A stretch of 64,000 bases of DNA from the NCBI RefSeq assembly GCF_042685745.1, contig NZ_JBHUNT010000001.1, positions 4,154,001 through 4,218,000 of the forward strand, given 5' to 3'. The notes under the pieces are model-generated. The model did no database searches, was not told the origin of the DNA, and was given only the letters and a program-made list of their open reading frames with translations. This stretch comes from Prauserella_A oleivorans (GTDB lineage: Bacteria; Actinomycetota; Actinomycetes; Mycobacteriales; Pseudonocardiaceae). Position numbers and translations under genes: made by a program. Shown one piece after another: positions 1-7,957 of this stretch; position 1 is the stretch's first letter, and each line of letters begins with the position of its first letter.

Positions 1-1
1 G

Positions 2-316
2 GCATATACCGGGGAACTCATCGACGCGGCCCGCGCCGAACGCCTTGGACTGGTCGGCCGGATCGCCCCAGCCTCCGAGCTCGACGCCACCGTCACGAAT
101 CTCGTCGCGAACATCGAGCTCGGCGCACCACAGGCAATCCGCCGAGGCAAATACGCACTGGCGGCAATGGCGAACATGTCCTTCGACGAGGCGCTCGCCT
201 TCGCCGAGACCCAGATTGCTGTCACATCGCGCACCCCTGAGGCGATCGAGGGAATCGCTGCCTTCAACGAGCGTCGCCGTCCCGCCTGGCAGCTGACTGT
301 TGAGGAGCAGGATTGA
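2..316 (+). CDS. Enoyl-CoA hydratase/isomerase family protein, C-terminal part (cut by window edge)
   Basis: Only the last ~104 codons are inside the window. The visible protein begins AYTGELIDAARAERLGLVGR, the usual crotonase tail in which a helix resets the active site for trimer packing, followed by a region of the type 'A.RRGKYAL', and ends in EEQD. Crotonases hydrate or isomerise acyl-CoA double bonds. The stop codon overlaps the start of the next gene, so it is probably the upstream partner of the AtuA-like gene in an acyl-CoA catabolic operon. Base composition is clearly lower in GC than the genes right of the tRNA-Pro. The catalytic residues lie outside the window, so the exact reaction cannot be stated. 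Confidence 0.8.
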   Translation, partial: AYTGELIDAARAERLGLVGRIAPASELDATVTNLVANIELGAPQAIRRGKYALAAMANMSFDEALAFAETQIAVTSRTPEAIEGIAAFNERRRPAWQLTVEEQD

Positions 317-2205
317 GCAGTCATCACACATCCCGTAGCGTCAGCATTGGTGGTGCTTCAGGCGCATGGGGCGACAGCCCACTGGCGATCGGCCAACTCC
401 TCGGCGAAGACATCGACTACCTGATGATGGATTACCTGGCCGAGGTGACCATGTCACTGCTCGCGCGCGCCCGCGCCAAGAACCCCGAGGCCGGCTACGT
501 GCCCGACCTGCTCGCTTACCTCAAGCCACACCTAGCCACCCTTGCCGAGCGCGGGATTCGCGTGGTTACCAATGGCGGAGGACTCAACCCGCTAGGTGCA
601 CAGCGCGCCCTGCAATCGGCAATCGACGAAGCTGGGCTCAAGCTCAAAGTAGCAGCGGTGACCGGCGACAATGTCCTGTATGACATCAAGAAATTGGCCG
701 CGTCGGACAGCGTCCGCACAGAGAACGGGGAACCAGTTCCCGAGGGCCTGCTGACCGCGAACGCCTACCTAGGTGCCCTACCCATTCGCGCAGCCCTCGA
801 CGATGGGGCATCGATCGTCATCACCGGCCGCTGCGCGGACAGCGCTCTGGCATTGGGCGTCCTCCAACACGAATTCGGCTGGTCGGCCGACGACTACCAC
901 CGCTTGGCGGCCGGGAGCCTCGTCGGCCACGTTCTCGAATGCGGCCCGCAAGCCACCGGCGGTACCTTCACCGACTGGTGGAAGGTCCCCGAATGGCACA
1001 ACATCGGTTACCCAATCGCTCACTGCTCTCCTGACGGCAGCTTCGTACTGACAAAACCACGCGGGACCGGGGGCCTCATCGACTCGCGATGCGTCGCCGA
1101 GCAGATCCTGTACGAGATCGGTGACCCCAAAGCATACGTACTCCCAGATGTAATCGCTGATTTCTCCCACGTACGAGTGCGACGCATCGACGCCGATCAC
1201 GTGCAAGTCTCCGGGGCACGTGGCCGGCCTCCGACGTCTAGTTACAAAGTCTCCGCGACGCTCCAAGAGGGCTACAAGTCCGTCAGCACCGTCTCCATCG
1301 TCGGCCCGCACGCTGCTGCGAAAGCACAGCGCACCGGTGAGGAGATGATCAAACGCGCTGAGCGGATCTTCGCCGAACTCGGCCTTGGACCCTACATCGA
1401 CACCCGGATCGAGGTTCTGGGGGCGGAGTCGGCCTACGGATCACGCGCGGCCAACCGTGATGTGCGCGAGGTGGTGCTCCGCCTGGTGACCACGCACCCT
1501 CTCGAGAAAGCGCTTGCCTTGGCCGCCCGCGAAATCGGTTCGATCGGGCTCAGTTTCGCACCGGGCACCACCGGCATCATGGGTGGCCGTCCGAGGCCCA
1601 CACCCCAGCTGGTGCTACGGACCCTATACCTGGACAAAAAAGCTGCACCAGCGGTGCATGTCGTCACCTCCGAGGGTGCCAAGCTCGTCAGAGAAGCTTT
1701 TTCTCCGGTGCCGCGAGGAAGCCAGAGCTGGTCGGCGCCGAGCAGAAGCGCCACCACTACGGATACGGCACCCCACGTCCCCTCGGACACCATCTCCGAG
1801 CCCGGGGTGGAAGTGCCGCTACATCGGATCGCCCACGCCCGTTCGGGAGACAAGGGAAACAGGGCGAACGTTGCCATAATCGCGCGCCGTCCTGAATTCT
1901 TCGAGTTGTTGCGCACGCAGGTTACGCCGGGAAAGATGGCCCGTCTATTTGCCGAGCAGGTTGCGGGACGGGTACAGGTCTTCGAGGCGCCCGGCTTATA
2001 TGCGATCAACTTTTTGATGGACGACGCCCTTGGGGGCGGGGGAATTTCCTCCCTCCGCATCGACCCGCAGGGCAAGGCCTATGCACAGATGGCACTGGAG
2101 CTCACCGTAACCGTCCCCGCATCGATGACGGAACTGCTCGAGAACACGGCGCCCTCTGACGACTCGATGCCCTGGCGCGCACATCGCGACGTGGTGGCAC
2201 AATGA
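313..2205 (+). CDS. AtuA-like acyclic terpene/branched acyl-CoA utilisation protein (DUF1446 plus AtuA ferredoxin-like domain)
   Basis: A 630-residue protein. Residues ~8-450 match the DUF1446/AtuA core (GGGLNP near 90, ITGRCADSALALG near 170, APGTTGIMGG further on). The C-terminus (~500-605) is the AtuA-associated ferredoxin-like fold with HARSGDKGN near 507. In Pseudomonas AtuA belongs to citronellol/geraniol catabolism; many homologues sit with acyl-CoA carboxylase or crotonase genes. Here both domains are in one chain. The start is TTG, overlapping the upstream stop by four bases, with GAGGAG just before it, which implies translational coupling to the crotonase gene. One leucine is encoded by the rare codon TTA (1996-1998). 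GC is low for this window, consistent with acquisition by transfer. The substrate is unknown. Confidence 0.8.
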   Translation: MSSHHTSRSVSIGGASGAWGDSPLAIGQLLGEDIDYLMMDYLAEVTMSLLARARAKNPEAGYVPDLLAYLKPHLATLAERGIRVVTNGGGLNPLGAQRALQSAIDEAGLKLKVAAVTGDNVLYDIKKLAASDSVRTENGEPVPEGLLTANAYLGALPIRAALDDGASIVITGRCADSALALGVLQHEFGWSADDYHRLAAGSLVGHVLECGPQATGGTFTDWWKVPEWHNIGYPIAHCSPDGSFVLTKPRGTGGLIDSRCVAEQILYEIGDPKAYVLPDVIADFSHVRVRRIDADHVQVSGARGRPPTSSYKVSATLQEGYKSVSTVSIVGPHAAAKAQRTGEEMIKRAERIFAELGLGPYIDTRIEVLGAESAYGSRAANRDVREVVLRLVTTHPLEKALALAAREIGSIGLSFAPGTTGIMGGRPRPTPQLVLRTLYLDKKAAPAVHVVTSEGAKLVREAFSPVPRGSQSWSAPSRSATTTDTAPHVPSDTISEPGVEVPLHRIAHARSGDKGNRANVAIIARRPEFFELLRTQVTPGKMARLFAEQVAGRVQVFEAPGLYAINFLMDDALGGGGISSLRIDPQGKAYAQMALELTVTVPASMTELLENTAPSDDSMPWRAHRDVVAQ

Positions 2206-2244
2206 TTACGCGCACCCGGTCGACAGAGAGCGAGAGTCTGAGGC

Positions 2245-3018
2245 ATGTCTAAGATTGTTGAGCGCACCATCGACTTCTTCGAACTCTTCGCGCGGGAGCA
2301 ACGGCCGCTAACCTTGTCCGAGATCGCACGTTTCCTCGATATCCCGCTATCCAGTTGCCATGACGTCGTATCGACGCTGCGGCAACGTGGCTACGTGTAC
2401 CAGGTGGGACAGCGCGAAGGGTTCTACGTGACCCGGCGCATGATGGATCTGACCACGAAGGCTTCGCGCGTAGACCTCACCGTGCAGCGGGCCGAATCAC
2501 GGCTCCGAGCACTACGCGATGCCACCGGCGAGACAGTTGCACTGGCCCGCGGCAGCGCTATGACTCTGACGTATGTGCTCGTCGTCCCGTCGCTGAGCTC
2601 CTTCAGCGTGCATATCAACGTCGGTGATCCGGTGCGCGCCTATCACGCGACTTCAGCGGGAAAGGCGTTTCTCGGTGGAATGCCAGTGGACCAGCAGCGT
2701 GCATACCTTCGAAACTCTGGTCTCGAGCCGCTCACATCCAACACCATCACCGATGTCGAGCAACTGATCACCGAACTTGCCCTGTCGGAACAGCAGGGCA
2801 TTTACCTCAACCGCGAAGAATCCGTCGAGGGGGTCACAACCGTCTCTGGCCGATTCACGTTCTCGGGTGTAACCTATGTGATCACCATTCCTGGCCCGTC
2901 GGTGCGTGTCCTTCACAAGCTCGACGAGGTGATCGAGCAGGTCAAGGCGGCTTGTGCTGATCTCTCCCGCGAACAAGATGCCCGCACAGATTCTATTGCC
3001 CAACTCTCGCCGACGTGA
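2245..3018 (+). CDS. IclR-family transcriptional regulator
   Basis: A 257-residue regulator. An N-terminal winged helix-turn-helix (~5-65; LTLSEIARFLDIPLSSCHDV) is followed by a GAF-like IclR effector domain (~75-245) with the typical stretch AYHATSAGKAFLGGMP and VEGVTTVSG. IclR proteins bind small aromatic or organic acids and control neighbouring catabolic operons. It lies 39 bases behind the AtuA-like gene on the same strand, so it may be co-transcribed and control that operon. Its lower GC matches the two genes before it, suggesting one imported block. The ligand cannot be told from sequence. Confidence 0.88.
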   Translation: MSKIVERTIDFFELFAREQRPLTLSEIARFLDIPLSSCHDVVSTLRQRGYVYQVGQREGFYVTRRMMDLTTKASRVDLTVQRAESRLRALRDATGETVALARGSAMTLTYVLVVPSLSSFSVHINVGDPVRAYHATSAGKAFLGGMPVDQQRAYLRNSGLEPLTSNTITDVEQLITELALSEQQGIYLNREESVEGVTTVSGRFTFSGVTYVITIPGPSVRVLHKLDEVIEQVKAACADLSREQDARTDSIAQLSPT

Positions 3019-3457
3019 CCATAAAGCAGTCGCGGAGCGAACGGGTGGCCACACTTCCGCATGCTGAACATCGAACCAACGACCGTGGACACATGCTCAA
3101 ACCCGTCGATCGGCGGTGAAAGGCATACCCTCCCGATGATCAAGTAGACGGCAACACGACCGCTTGTGGAAAGTGGCCTTGGGCGCCCAAGCACTGTGGC
3201 TTCTGCCTATAGGACACGAATGCGGTACTCGCCGACAACGCCGACGACTTCGCCCAGCCCCCTCCATCATCACCACGTTCCACCGGCCTAGCCGAGACAA
3301 CTTGGAGCCGCATACTGGACAGGTTCGGCGCCGCCCGCCCGCGATCGGCAAGTCAAGGCCGCGATCGCCCATGCCGTCACGGCTTGGAGTGCCGCTCGTC
3401 GATGGCTGCAAGATCACACGCACCCCGTGGCTACCCGGATGCTCCCGTCGCATGTCT
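3019..3457. other. Gene-poor stretch between IclR gene and integrase remnant
   Basis: No intact gene is visible. A stop-free tract at about 3301-3477 (plus strand) reads like protein, with a helical piece VKAAIAHAVTAWSAARRWLQ, and ends in a stop inside the decayed tRNA-like repeat. It has no credible start codon or recognised family. I read the whole stretch as debris of a mobile element. No promoter or terminator was convincing. Confidence 0.45.
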
Positions 3458-3505
3458 CTCGGGTCGACAGGATGTGAACCGGCAACCCGTGACTCCCAGC
3501 CACGA
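3458..3505 (+). repeat. Decayed tRNA-Pro(GGG) 3'-half-like sequence, probable old attachment site
   Basis: Aligned by eye with the 3' half of the intact tRNA-Pro gene in the same orientation, this stretch agrees at roughly 37 of 46 positions with one gap. Read on the minus strand it still shows the GGG anticodon flanked by a pairing stem and a T-arm-like piece ending GGTTCACATCCTGT. The acceptor and D arms are lost. A direct repeat of a tRNA 3' end flanking integrase remains is the usual footprint of a site-specific integrative element. Confidence 0.55.
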
Positions 3506-3525
3506 CACCCGGTGCGCGCAAGCAG

Positions 3526-4021
3526 CGGTCTCGGTCTGAGACGTTCGACAGTCAGGACGCTGCCGAAGAGTGGATTGAACGGCTTCGGACGCTGGCTCAG
3601 CGAGGTGTCGACCCGGCTGCGGCGACGCAGACGTTGGCTGAGTACGGCGAGACGGTGGGGCCGCTCGCGCTCCGGGGCTTGGAGGCGCAGAGCTCGGTCC
3701 GCGCCGCTGATCGAGGAGGTCCGGCCACTCTCCTGGCCAAGGCCGGCGACGATCCGATGGCGCGGCTTGTTCACCGACCCCAGTGGCGGTCGCATCACCA
3801 CGCCGTCCTGCGGATGCCACGCAGACCACGACGCAGCGGTACCTGCACCCCCGCCATGAGCCGATCGCGGGCGCTGGTGATCTGCTGACCAACTACCTAC
3901 GCCGGTCCCAAAGTGGTCCCAAGCTCAGGGCGGTGTCGATCATGGCCGTGATCACCGGCCGGACATACGAAGAGCCCCTGACCTGGGACGTTGTCCCGGA
4001 TCAGGGGCTCTGTGCCGACCG

Positions 4022-4040
<19 letters not shown>
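3526..4040 (+). pseudogene. Remnant of a tyrosine site-specific integrase (core deleted, frameshifted)
   Basis: Two pieces of one integrase family survive in different frames. The first (3526-~3700, frame 1) reads ETFDSQDAAEEWIERL and RGVDPAAATQTLAEYGE, typical of the N-terminal arm-binding/SAM-like region of actinobacterial phage-type integrases. The second (~3816-3954, frame 3) reads TQTTTQRYLHP and then GAGDLLTNYLRR and SGPKLRAVS, the usual C-terminus; the tyrosine codon at 3840-3842 sits where the catalytic Tyr is expected. The whole catalytic core with the Arg-His-Arg residues is missing. The reading frame runs on to a stop inside the tRNA-Pro gene, the normal position of int beside its attachment site. 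Confidence 0.65.
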
Positions 4041-4095
<55 letters not shown>

Positions 4096-4185
4096 GCCAT
4101 CACCCTCCGTGGAAGGCGATGCACAGAGCTTACCGCCTCCCCCTACGCGCGCTGCAGGCAGGTCCCGTCCCCGCGTTCACGCTGG

Positions 4186-6144
4186 TCAGCCGGCTCCCGC
4201 GCGGGCGAGCAGCGGGATCCGGCCGCCGGCCAGGACCGCGTCCACCTGGCGTTCGGAGAGCCGGTGGAACACGGCATAGTCCTCGCCCTTCGTCTCGTTG
4301 CGGATGCCGAGGTCCGGGCCGCCCGGGAGTTGCTCGCGCAGGTGGTGCAGGGCCAGCGTGTCGCCCTGGTCGATCCGGTCGTAGTCGGCCGGCTCGCGGA
4401 ACTCCAGCGCGAGGATCCCGAAGTTGGCGAGGTTCTGCCAGTGGATACGAGCGAACGACTTCGCCAGCACCGCCTTCAGCCCGAGGTGACGTGGCGCGAT
4501 GGCCGCGTGCTCGCGTGACGAACCCTGCCCGTAGTTGTCGCCGCCGACGACGATGTGACCGTCTTCCCCTGCCTGCTGGGCGCGCTCCGGGTAGGTCTCG
4601 TCGATCTGAGTGAACGTGAACTCCGCGAGCTTCGGCACGTTGGAGCGGTACGGCAGGGCCCGTGCGCCCGCGGGTGAGATCTCGTCGGTGGACACGTTGT
4701 CGCCCACCTTGAGCAGCACCGGCGCGGTGATGCTGTCGGGCAGCGACGGGAAGTCGGGCAGGGACGAGACGTTGGGTCCCTTCACCAGCTTCTCGTGGCG
4801 CGCCTCCTCGGGCGGCAGCGGCGGCACGAGCATGTCCGTGTTCACCGAGGCGCGCTCCGGGAGCCGGAGGTCCGGCCACTCCAGGTCGACCTTCTCGGCG
4901 AGGTCGCGCGGATCCGTGATCACACCCGTGAGCGCGGCCGCGGCGGCCGTCTCGGGCGAGCACAGCCACACGCGGTCCTCCTTCGTTCCGGACCGGCCGG
5001 GGAAGTTGCGCGGGAACGTCCGCAGCGAGTTGTGCCCGACGGCGGGCGCCTGCCCCATGCCGATGCAGCCCATGCACCCGGCCTGGTGGATCCGGGCGCC
5101 CGCGGAGATGAGGTCCAGCGTGTCGCCGCGCTTGGTCAGGTCGGCGAAGATCTCCCGCGACGAAGGGTTGACGTCGAAACTCACCGCGTCGTTGGTCTGC
5201 CTGCCGCGCACCATGTGGGCGGCGATGGCGTAGTCGCGGAGCCCCGGGTTGGCCGACGATCCGATGACGACCTGGCCCACCTCGGTACCCGCCACCTCGC
5301 GCACCGGCACCACGTTGTCCGGAGAGGACGGTCGCGCGATCAACGGCTCCAGAGTGGACAGATCGATCTCGTCGGTGTCGTCGTAGGAGGCATCGGGATC
5401 GGGCAGGATCTCGGTGAAGTCGTCCTCGCGGTCCTCCGCACGCAGGAACGCGCGCACGGCATCGTCGGCGGGGAACACCGTGGTGGTGGCGCCGAGTTCG
5501 GCGCCCATGTTCGCGATCACGTGCCGGTCCATCGCGGACAGCGTCGCCACACCCGGGCCGTGGTACTCGACGATGCGGTTCAGCCCGCCCTTGACGCCGT
5601 GCCGGCGCAACATCTCCAGGACCACGTCCTTGGCCGACACCCAGGGCGGCAGCTCCCCGGTCAGCCGCACGCCCCAGATCCGCGGCATGCGCAGGTAGAC
5701 CGGCTCGCCTGAGATGGCCATCGCGGCTTCGAGCCCGCCGACCCCCATCGCGAGCATCCCCAGCGAGCCCGCCGCGCACGTGTGCGAGTCGGACCCGACC
5801 ATGCTCGTGCCCGGCTTGCCGAACCGCTGCATGTGCGTGGGATGGGATACGCCGTTGCCCGGCTTGGAGAACCACAGCCCGAACCGGCGGCACGCCGAGC
5901 GCAGGAACGCGTGATCCTCGGCGTTCTTCTCGTCGGCCTGCAGCAGATTGTGGTCGACGTACTGGACGCTGGCCTCGGTCTGCGCGCGCTCCAGCCCGAG
6001 CGCCTCGAGCTCCTGCATCACCAGTGTGCCGGTGGCGTCCTGGGTGAGGGTCTGGTCGATCCGCAGGCCGATCTCCTCACCCGGCGTCATCGTGCCGCTC
6101 ACGAGGTGATCCGCGATGAGGTGATGCGCAACGCTCCGTCCCAT
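4186..6144 (-). CDS. acn: Aconitate hydratase (aconitase), mitochondrial-type
   Basis: A 652-residue [4Fe-4S] enzyme that interconverts citrate, cis-aconitate and isocitrate in the cytosolic TCA cycle. Cluster ligands are visible as Cys123 in DSHTC and Cys357/Cys360 in GCMGCIGMG. The C-terminal swivel domain shows DNYGQGSSREHAA and SFARIHWQNLANFG. Length and the N-terminus (LIADHLVSG) fit the shorter mitochondrial-like aconitase/homoaconitase class rather than the ~900-residue AcnA. The paralogue isopropylmalate dehydratase is split into two chains and lacks this length. The gene stands alone, back to back with the fluoride channel pair 35 bases away. Confidence 0.9.
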   Translation of the reverse strand: MGRSVAHHLIADHLVSGTMTPGEEIGLRIDQTLTQDATGTLVMQELEALGLERAQTEASVQYVDHNLLQADEKNAEDHAFLRSACRRFGLWFSKPGNGVSHPTHMQRFGKPGTSMVGSDSHTCAAGSLGMLAMGVGGLEAAMAISGEPVYLRMPRIWGVRLTGELPPWVSAKDVVLEMLRRHGVKGGLNRIVEYHGPGVATLSAMDRHVIANMGAELGATTTVFPADDAVRAFLRAEDREDDFTEILPDPDASYDDTDEIDLSTLEPLIARPSSPDNVVPVREVAGTEVGQVVIGSSANPGLRDYAIAAHMVRGRQTNDAVSFDVNPSSREIFADLTKRGDTLDLISAGARIHQAGCMGCIGMGQAPAVGHNSLRTFPRNFPGRSGTKEDRVWLCSPETAAAAALTGVITDPRDLAEKVDLEWPDLRLPERASVNTDMLVPPLPPEEARHEKLVKGPNVSSLPDFPSLPDSITAPVLLKVGDNVSTDEISPAGARALPYRSNVPKLAEFTFTQIDETYPERAQQAGEDGHIVVGGDNYGQGSSREHAAIAPRHLGLKAVLAKSFARIHWQNLANFGILALEFREPADYDRIDQGDTLALHHLREQLPGGPDLGIRNETKGEDYAVFHRLSERQVDAVLAGGRIPLLARAGAG

Positions 6145-6179
6145 GGCCGGGGTCTACCCGGCGTACCGGGTCGGCAATC

Positions 6180-6608
6180 ATGGAGCGCATGGCCGACACA
6201 CACCGTTGGGACGTGCTGCTCGCGGTCGCCATGGGCGGCGCGCTGGGCAGTCTAGCCCGGTACGGGCTCGGCCTCGCGTTGCCGCATCCGCCCGGTGGCC
6301 TGGCCGTCGCGACGCTGCTCGGCAACGTGCTGGGCTGCCTGGCGCTCGGGGCCCTGATGACGGCGCTGGCCCGCACGACCGACCCACCACGGCTGCTGCG
6401 GCCGTTCCTCGGCGTGGGCGTGCTCGGTGGATTCACCACGTTCTCCACCTACGTGCTCGACGCCGTCGAGGCGGCCCGTCTCGGTCACGCGGGCATCGCG
6501 GTGGTCTACGCCGTCGGGTCGGTGGTCGCCTCGCTCGTCGCGGTGGCCGTGGGCATGGGCGTCACCCACGCGGCGCTGCGGCGCAGCGCTGCGCGGAGGG
6601 TGTCGTGA
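6180..6608 (+). CDS. crcB: Fluoride channel Fluc/CrcB, first subunit
   Basis: About 139-142 residues with four membrane helices. Typical Fluc marks are GGALGSLARYG near the N-terminus, a GNVLGC segment and GGFTTFSTY, the polar track with the central Na+ site and phenylalanine box. Fluc proteins export fluoride passively. The start could be ATG 6180 or ATG 6189. The next gene overlaps it by four bases and encodes a homologue, as in Gram-positive bacteria that make dual-topology heteropairs. I saw no crcB-type fluoride riboswitch upstream. Confidence 0.88.
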   Translation: MERMADTHRWDVLLAVAMGGALGSLARYGLGLALPHPPGGLAVATLLGNVLGCLALGALMTALARTTDPPRLLRPFLGVGVLGGFTTFSTYVLDAVEAARLGHAGIAVVYAVGSVVASLVAVAVGMGVTHAALRRSAARRVS

Positions 6609-6988
6609 CCGTCGCGCTGGTGCTGCTCGGCGGCGCGGGCGGCGCGGTGCTGCGGTACCTGGTCGACCACCGCGTCCAGCGCAGCCACGCCTCCGCGTTC
6701 CCGTGGGGCACACTCACCGTGAACATCACCGGCTCCGGCTTGCTGGGGCTGGTGACGGCGTGGGTGTTCGTGGCGGGCGATCCGGCGAGCACTGAGACCG
6801 TGCGCGCGCTCGCGGGCGCGGGCCTGTGCGGGTCGATGACCACGTTCTCGACGTTCGGCTACGACACCGTGCGGCTGTTCGCAGGCAAGGCTCATCTGCA
6901 CGCGGTCGCCAACGTCGTGCTCACCGTGCTCGCCGGGTTCGGTGCCGCCGGCGCCGGACTGGTCCTCGGCACGGCCCTGTGGGGCTGA
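6605..6988 (+). CDS. crcB: Fluoride channel Fluc/CrcB, second subunit
   Basis: A 127-residue second Fluc homologue. Its GTG start overlaps the stop of the first (GTGA), so the two are translationally coupled and probably co-assemble. Marks are GGAGGAVLRYLVD, NITGSGLLG and CGSMTTFSTFGYD, with four predicted helices. Two tandem genes suggest either an antiparallel heterodimer or two independent homodimers; the sequence alone does not decide. Function as fluoride exporter is inferred from the family. Confidence 0.88.
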   Translation: MTVALVLLGGAGGAVLRYLVDHRVQRSHASAFPWGTLTVNITGSGLLGLVTAWVFVAGDPASTETVRALAGAGLCGSMTTFSTFGYDTVRLFAGKAHLHAVANVVLTVLAGFGAAGAGLVLGTALWG

Positions 6989-7006
6989 CGGCACCGCGGG
7001 CGTCTC

Positions 7007-7957
7007 CTACCCCGGCGCCAGCGCGTGCACCTGCTCGAGCGGGTCGTCGCCCGTCGGCAGCAGCATGATCACCGGCGTGGTGACGCCGTTGTGCACATAG
7101 GACTCGATCCGCTCCCGGCAGGCCTGCGGGCTCCCATGCACGATGAGGTCGTCCACCACCTCGTCCGGGATGACGGCATTGGCCTTCTTGCGCTCGCCTG
7201 CCGCCCACGCTTCGTGCATCGGGGCGAGCAGCTCGCCCCGGCCGAGCCACTCGTGGAACGCCCGGTACACCGGAACGGTCAGGTAGCTGCTGATGAGCTT
7301 CCGGCCGAGAGCGCGGGCGGCGTCGGCGTCCTCGGTGGGGCAGACGAAGATCCGGGCCACCAGCTCGGCCTCCTGCCCGAGCTCGGCGCGCACCGTCGGG
7401 ACGTCGGCGGGCGCGAGCCAGTTGGTGATGGCGCCGTCGGCCTCCCTCCCCGCGAGCCGCAGCATCCCCGGCCGCAGGGCGGCGAGCATGATCGGCGGCG
7501 CCGGTTCCGGTGCGCGCTCCAGACGGAACCCGCGCACCGTGAACGTCGGGTATTCCTCGCTGACCTTCTCCCCCGTCAGCGCGCTGCGCAGGAACCGCAG
7601 GGTGTCCCGCGTGCGCCCGTAGGGTTCGCTGAACTCGCCCGCGTTCCAATTCTCCACGATCACCGGCGAGGACGTGCCGATGCCGAGCACGAACCGGCCG
7701 GGCGCGCACTCCGCGAGGCTCGCCGCGCTCATCGCGATCAGGCCCGGCCCGCGCGTGTACACCGGCACGATCGCCGTGCCGAGCCGCAGCCGCGGCGCCC
7801 ACTGCGAGACCAGCGCGAGCGGGGTGAACGCGTCGGTGCCGCTGGCCTCGGCGGACCAGACGTCGGTGTAGCCGAGGTCCGGCAGCCGGGTCACCAGCTC
7901 CCGGTGCGCGGGCAGCGGAACCCCGGTCACGGGCAATGTGAGGCCCCAGCGACTCAC
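7007..7957 (-). CDS. LLM-class (luciferase-like) oxidoreductase, probably F420-dependent
   Basis: A 316-residue TIM-barrel protein of the bacterial luciferase family: opening strand WGLTLPVTG, then GYTDVWSAEA, LRLGTAIVPVYTRGP, and RFVLGIGTSSP. In actinobacteria most members use F420 (oxidised or reduced) rather than FMN, acting as dehydrogenases or reductases. The GTG start chosen here overlaps the stop of the upstream S9 peptidase by four bases; a longer frame exists but would lie inside that gene. Substrate unknown. Confidence 0.8.
   Translation of the reverse strand: MSRWGLTLPVTGVPLPAHRELVTRLPDLGYTDVWSAEASGTDAFTPLALVSQWAPRLRLGTAIVPVYTRGPGLIAMSAASLAECAPGRFVLGIGTSSPVIVENWNAGEFSEPYGRTRDTLRFLRSALTGEKVSEEYPTFTVRGFRLERAPEPAPPIMLAALRPGMLRLAGREADGAITNWLAPADVPTVRAELGQEAELVARIFVCPTEDADAARALGRKLISSYLTVPVYRAFHEWLGRGELLAPMHEAWAAGERKKANAVIPDEVVDDLIVHGSPQACRERIESYVHNGVTTPVIMLLPTGDDPLEQVHALAPG

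Noticed and set aside
3164..3859. A 231-codon frame crossing the integrase remnant
   Set aside because: Arg/Pro-rich with no match; the true integrase pieces are in the other two frames.
6145..6180. Fluoride riboswitch before crcB
   Set aside because: The gap to the aconitase gene is only about 35 bases and lacks the conserved pseudoknot sequence.
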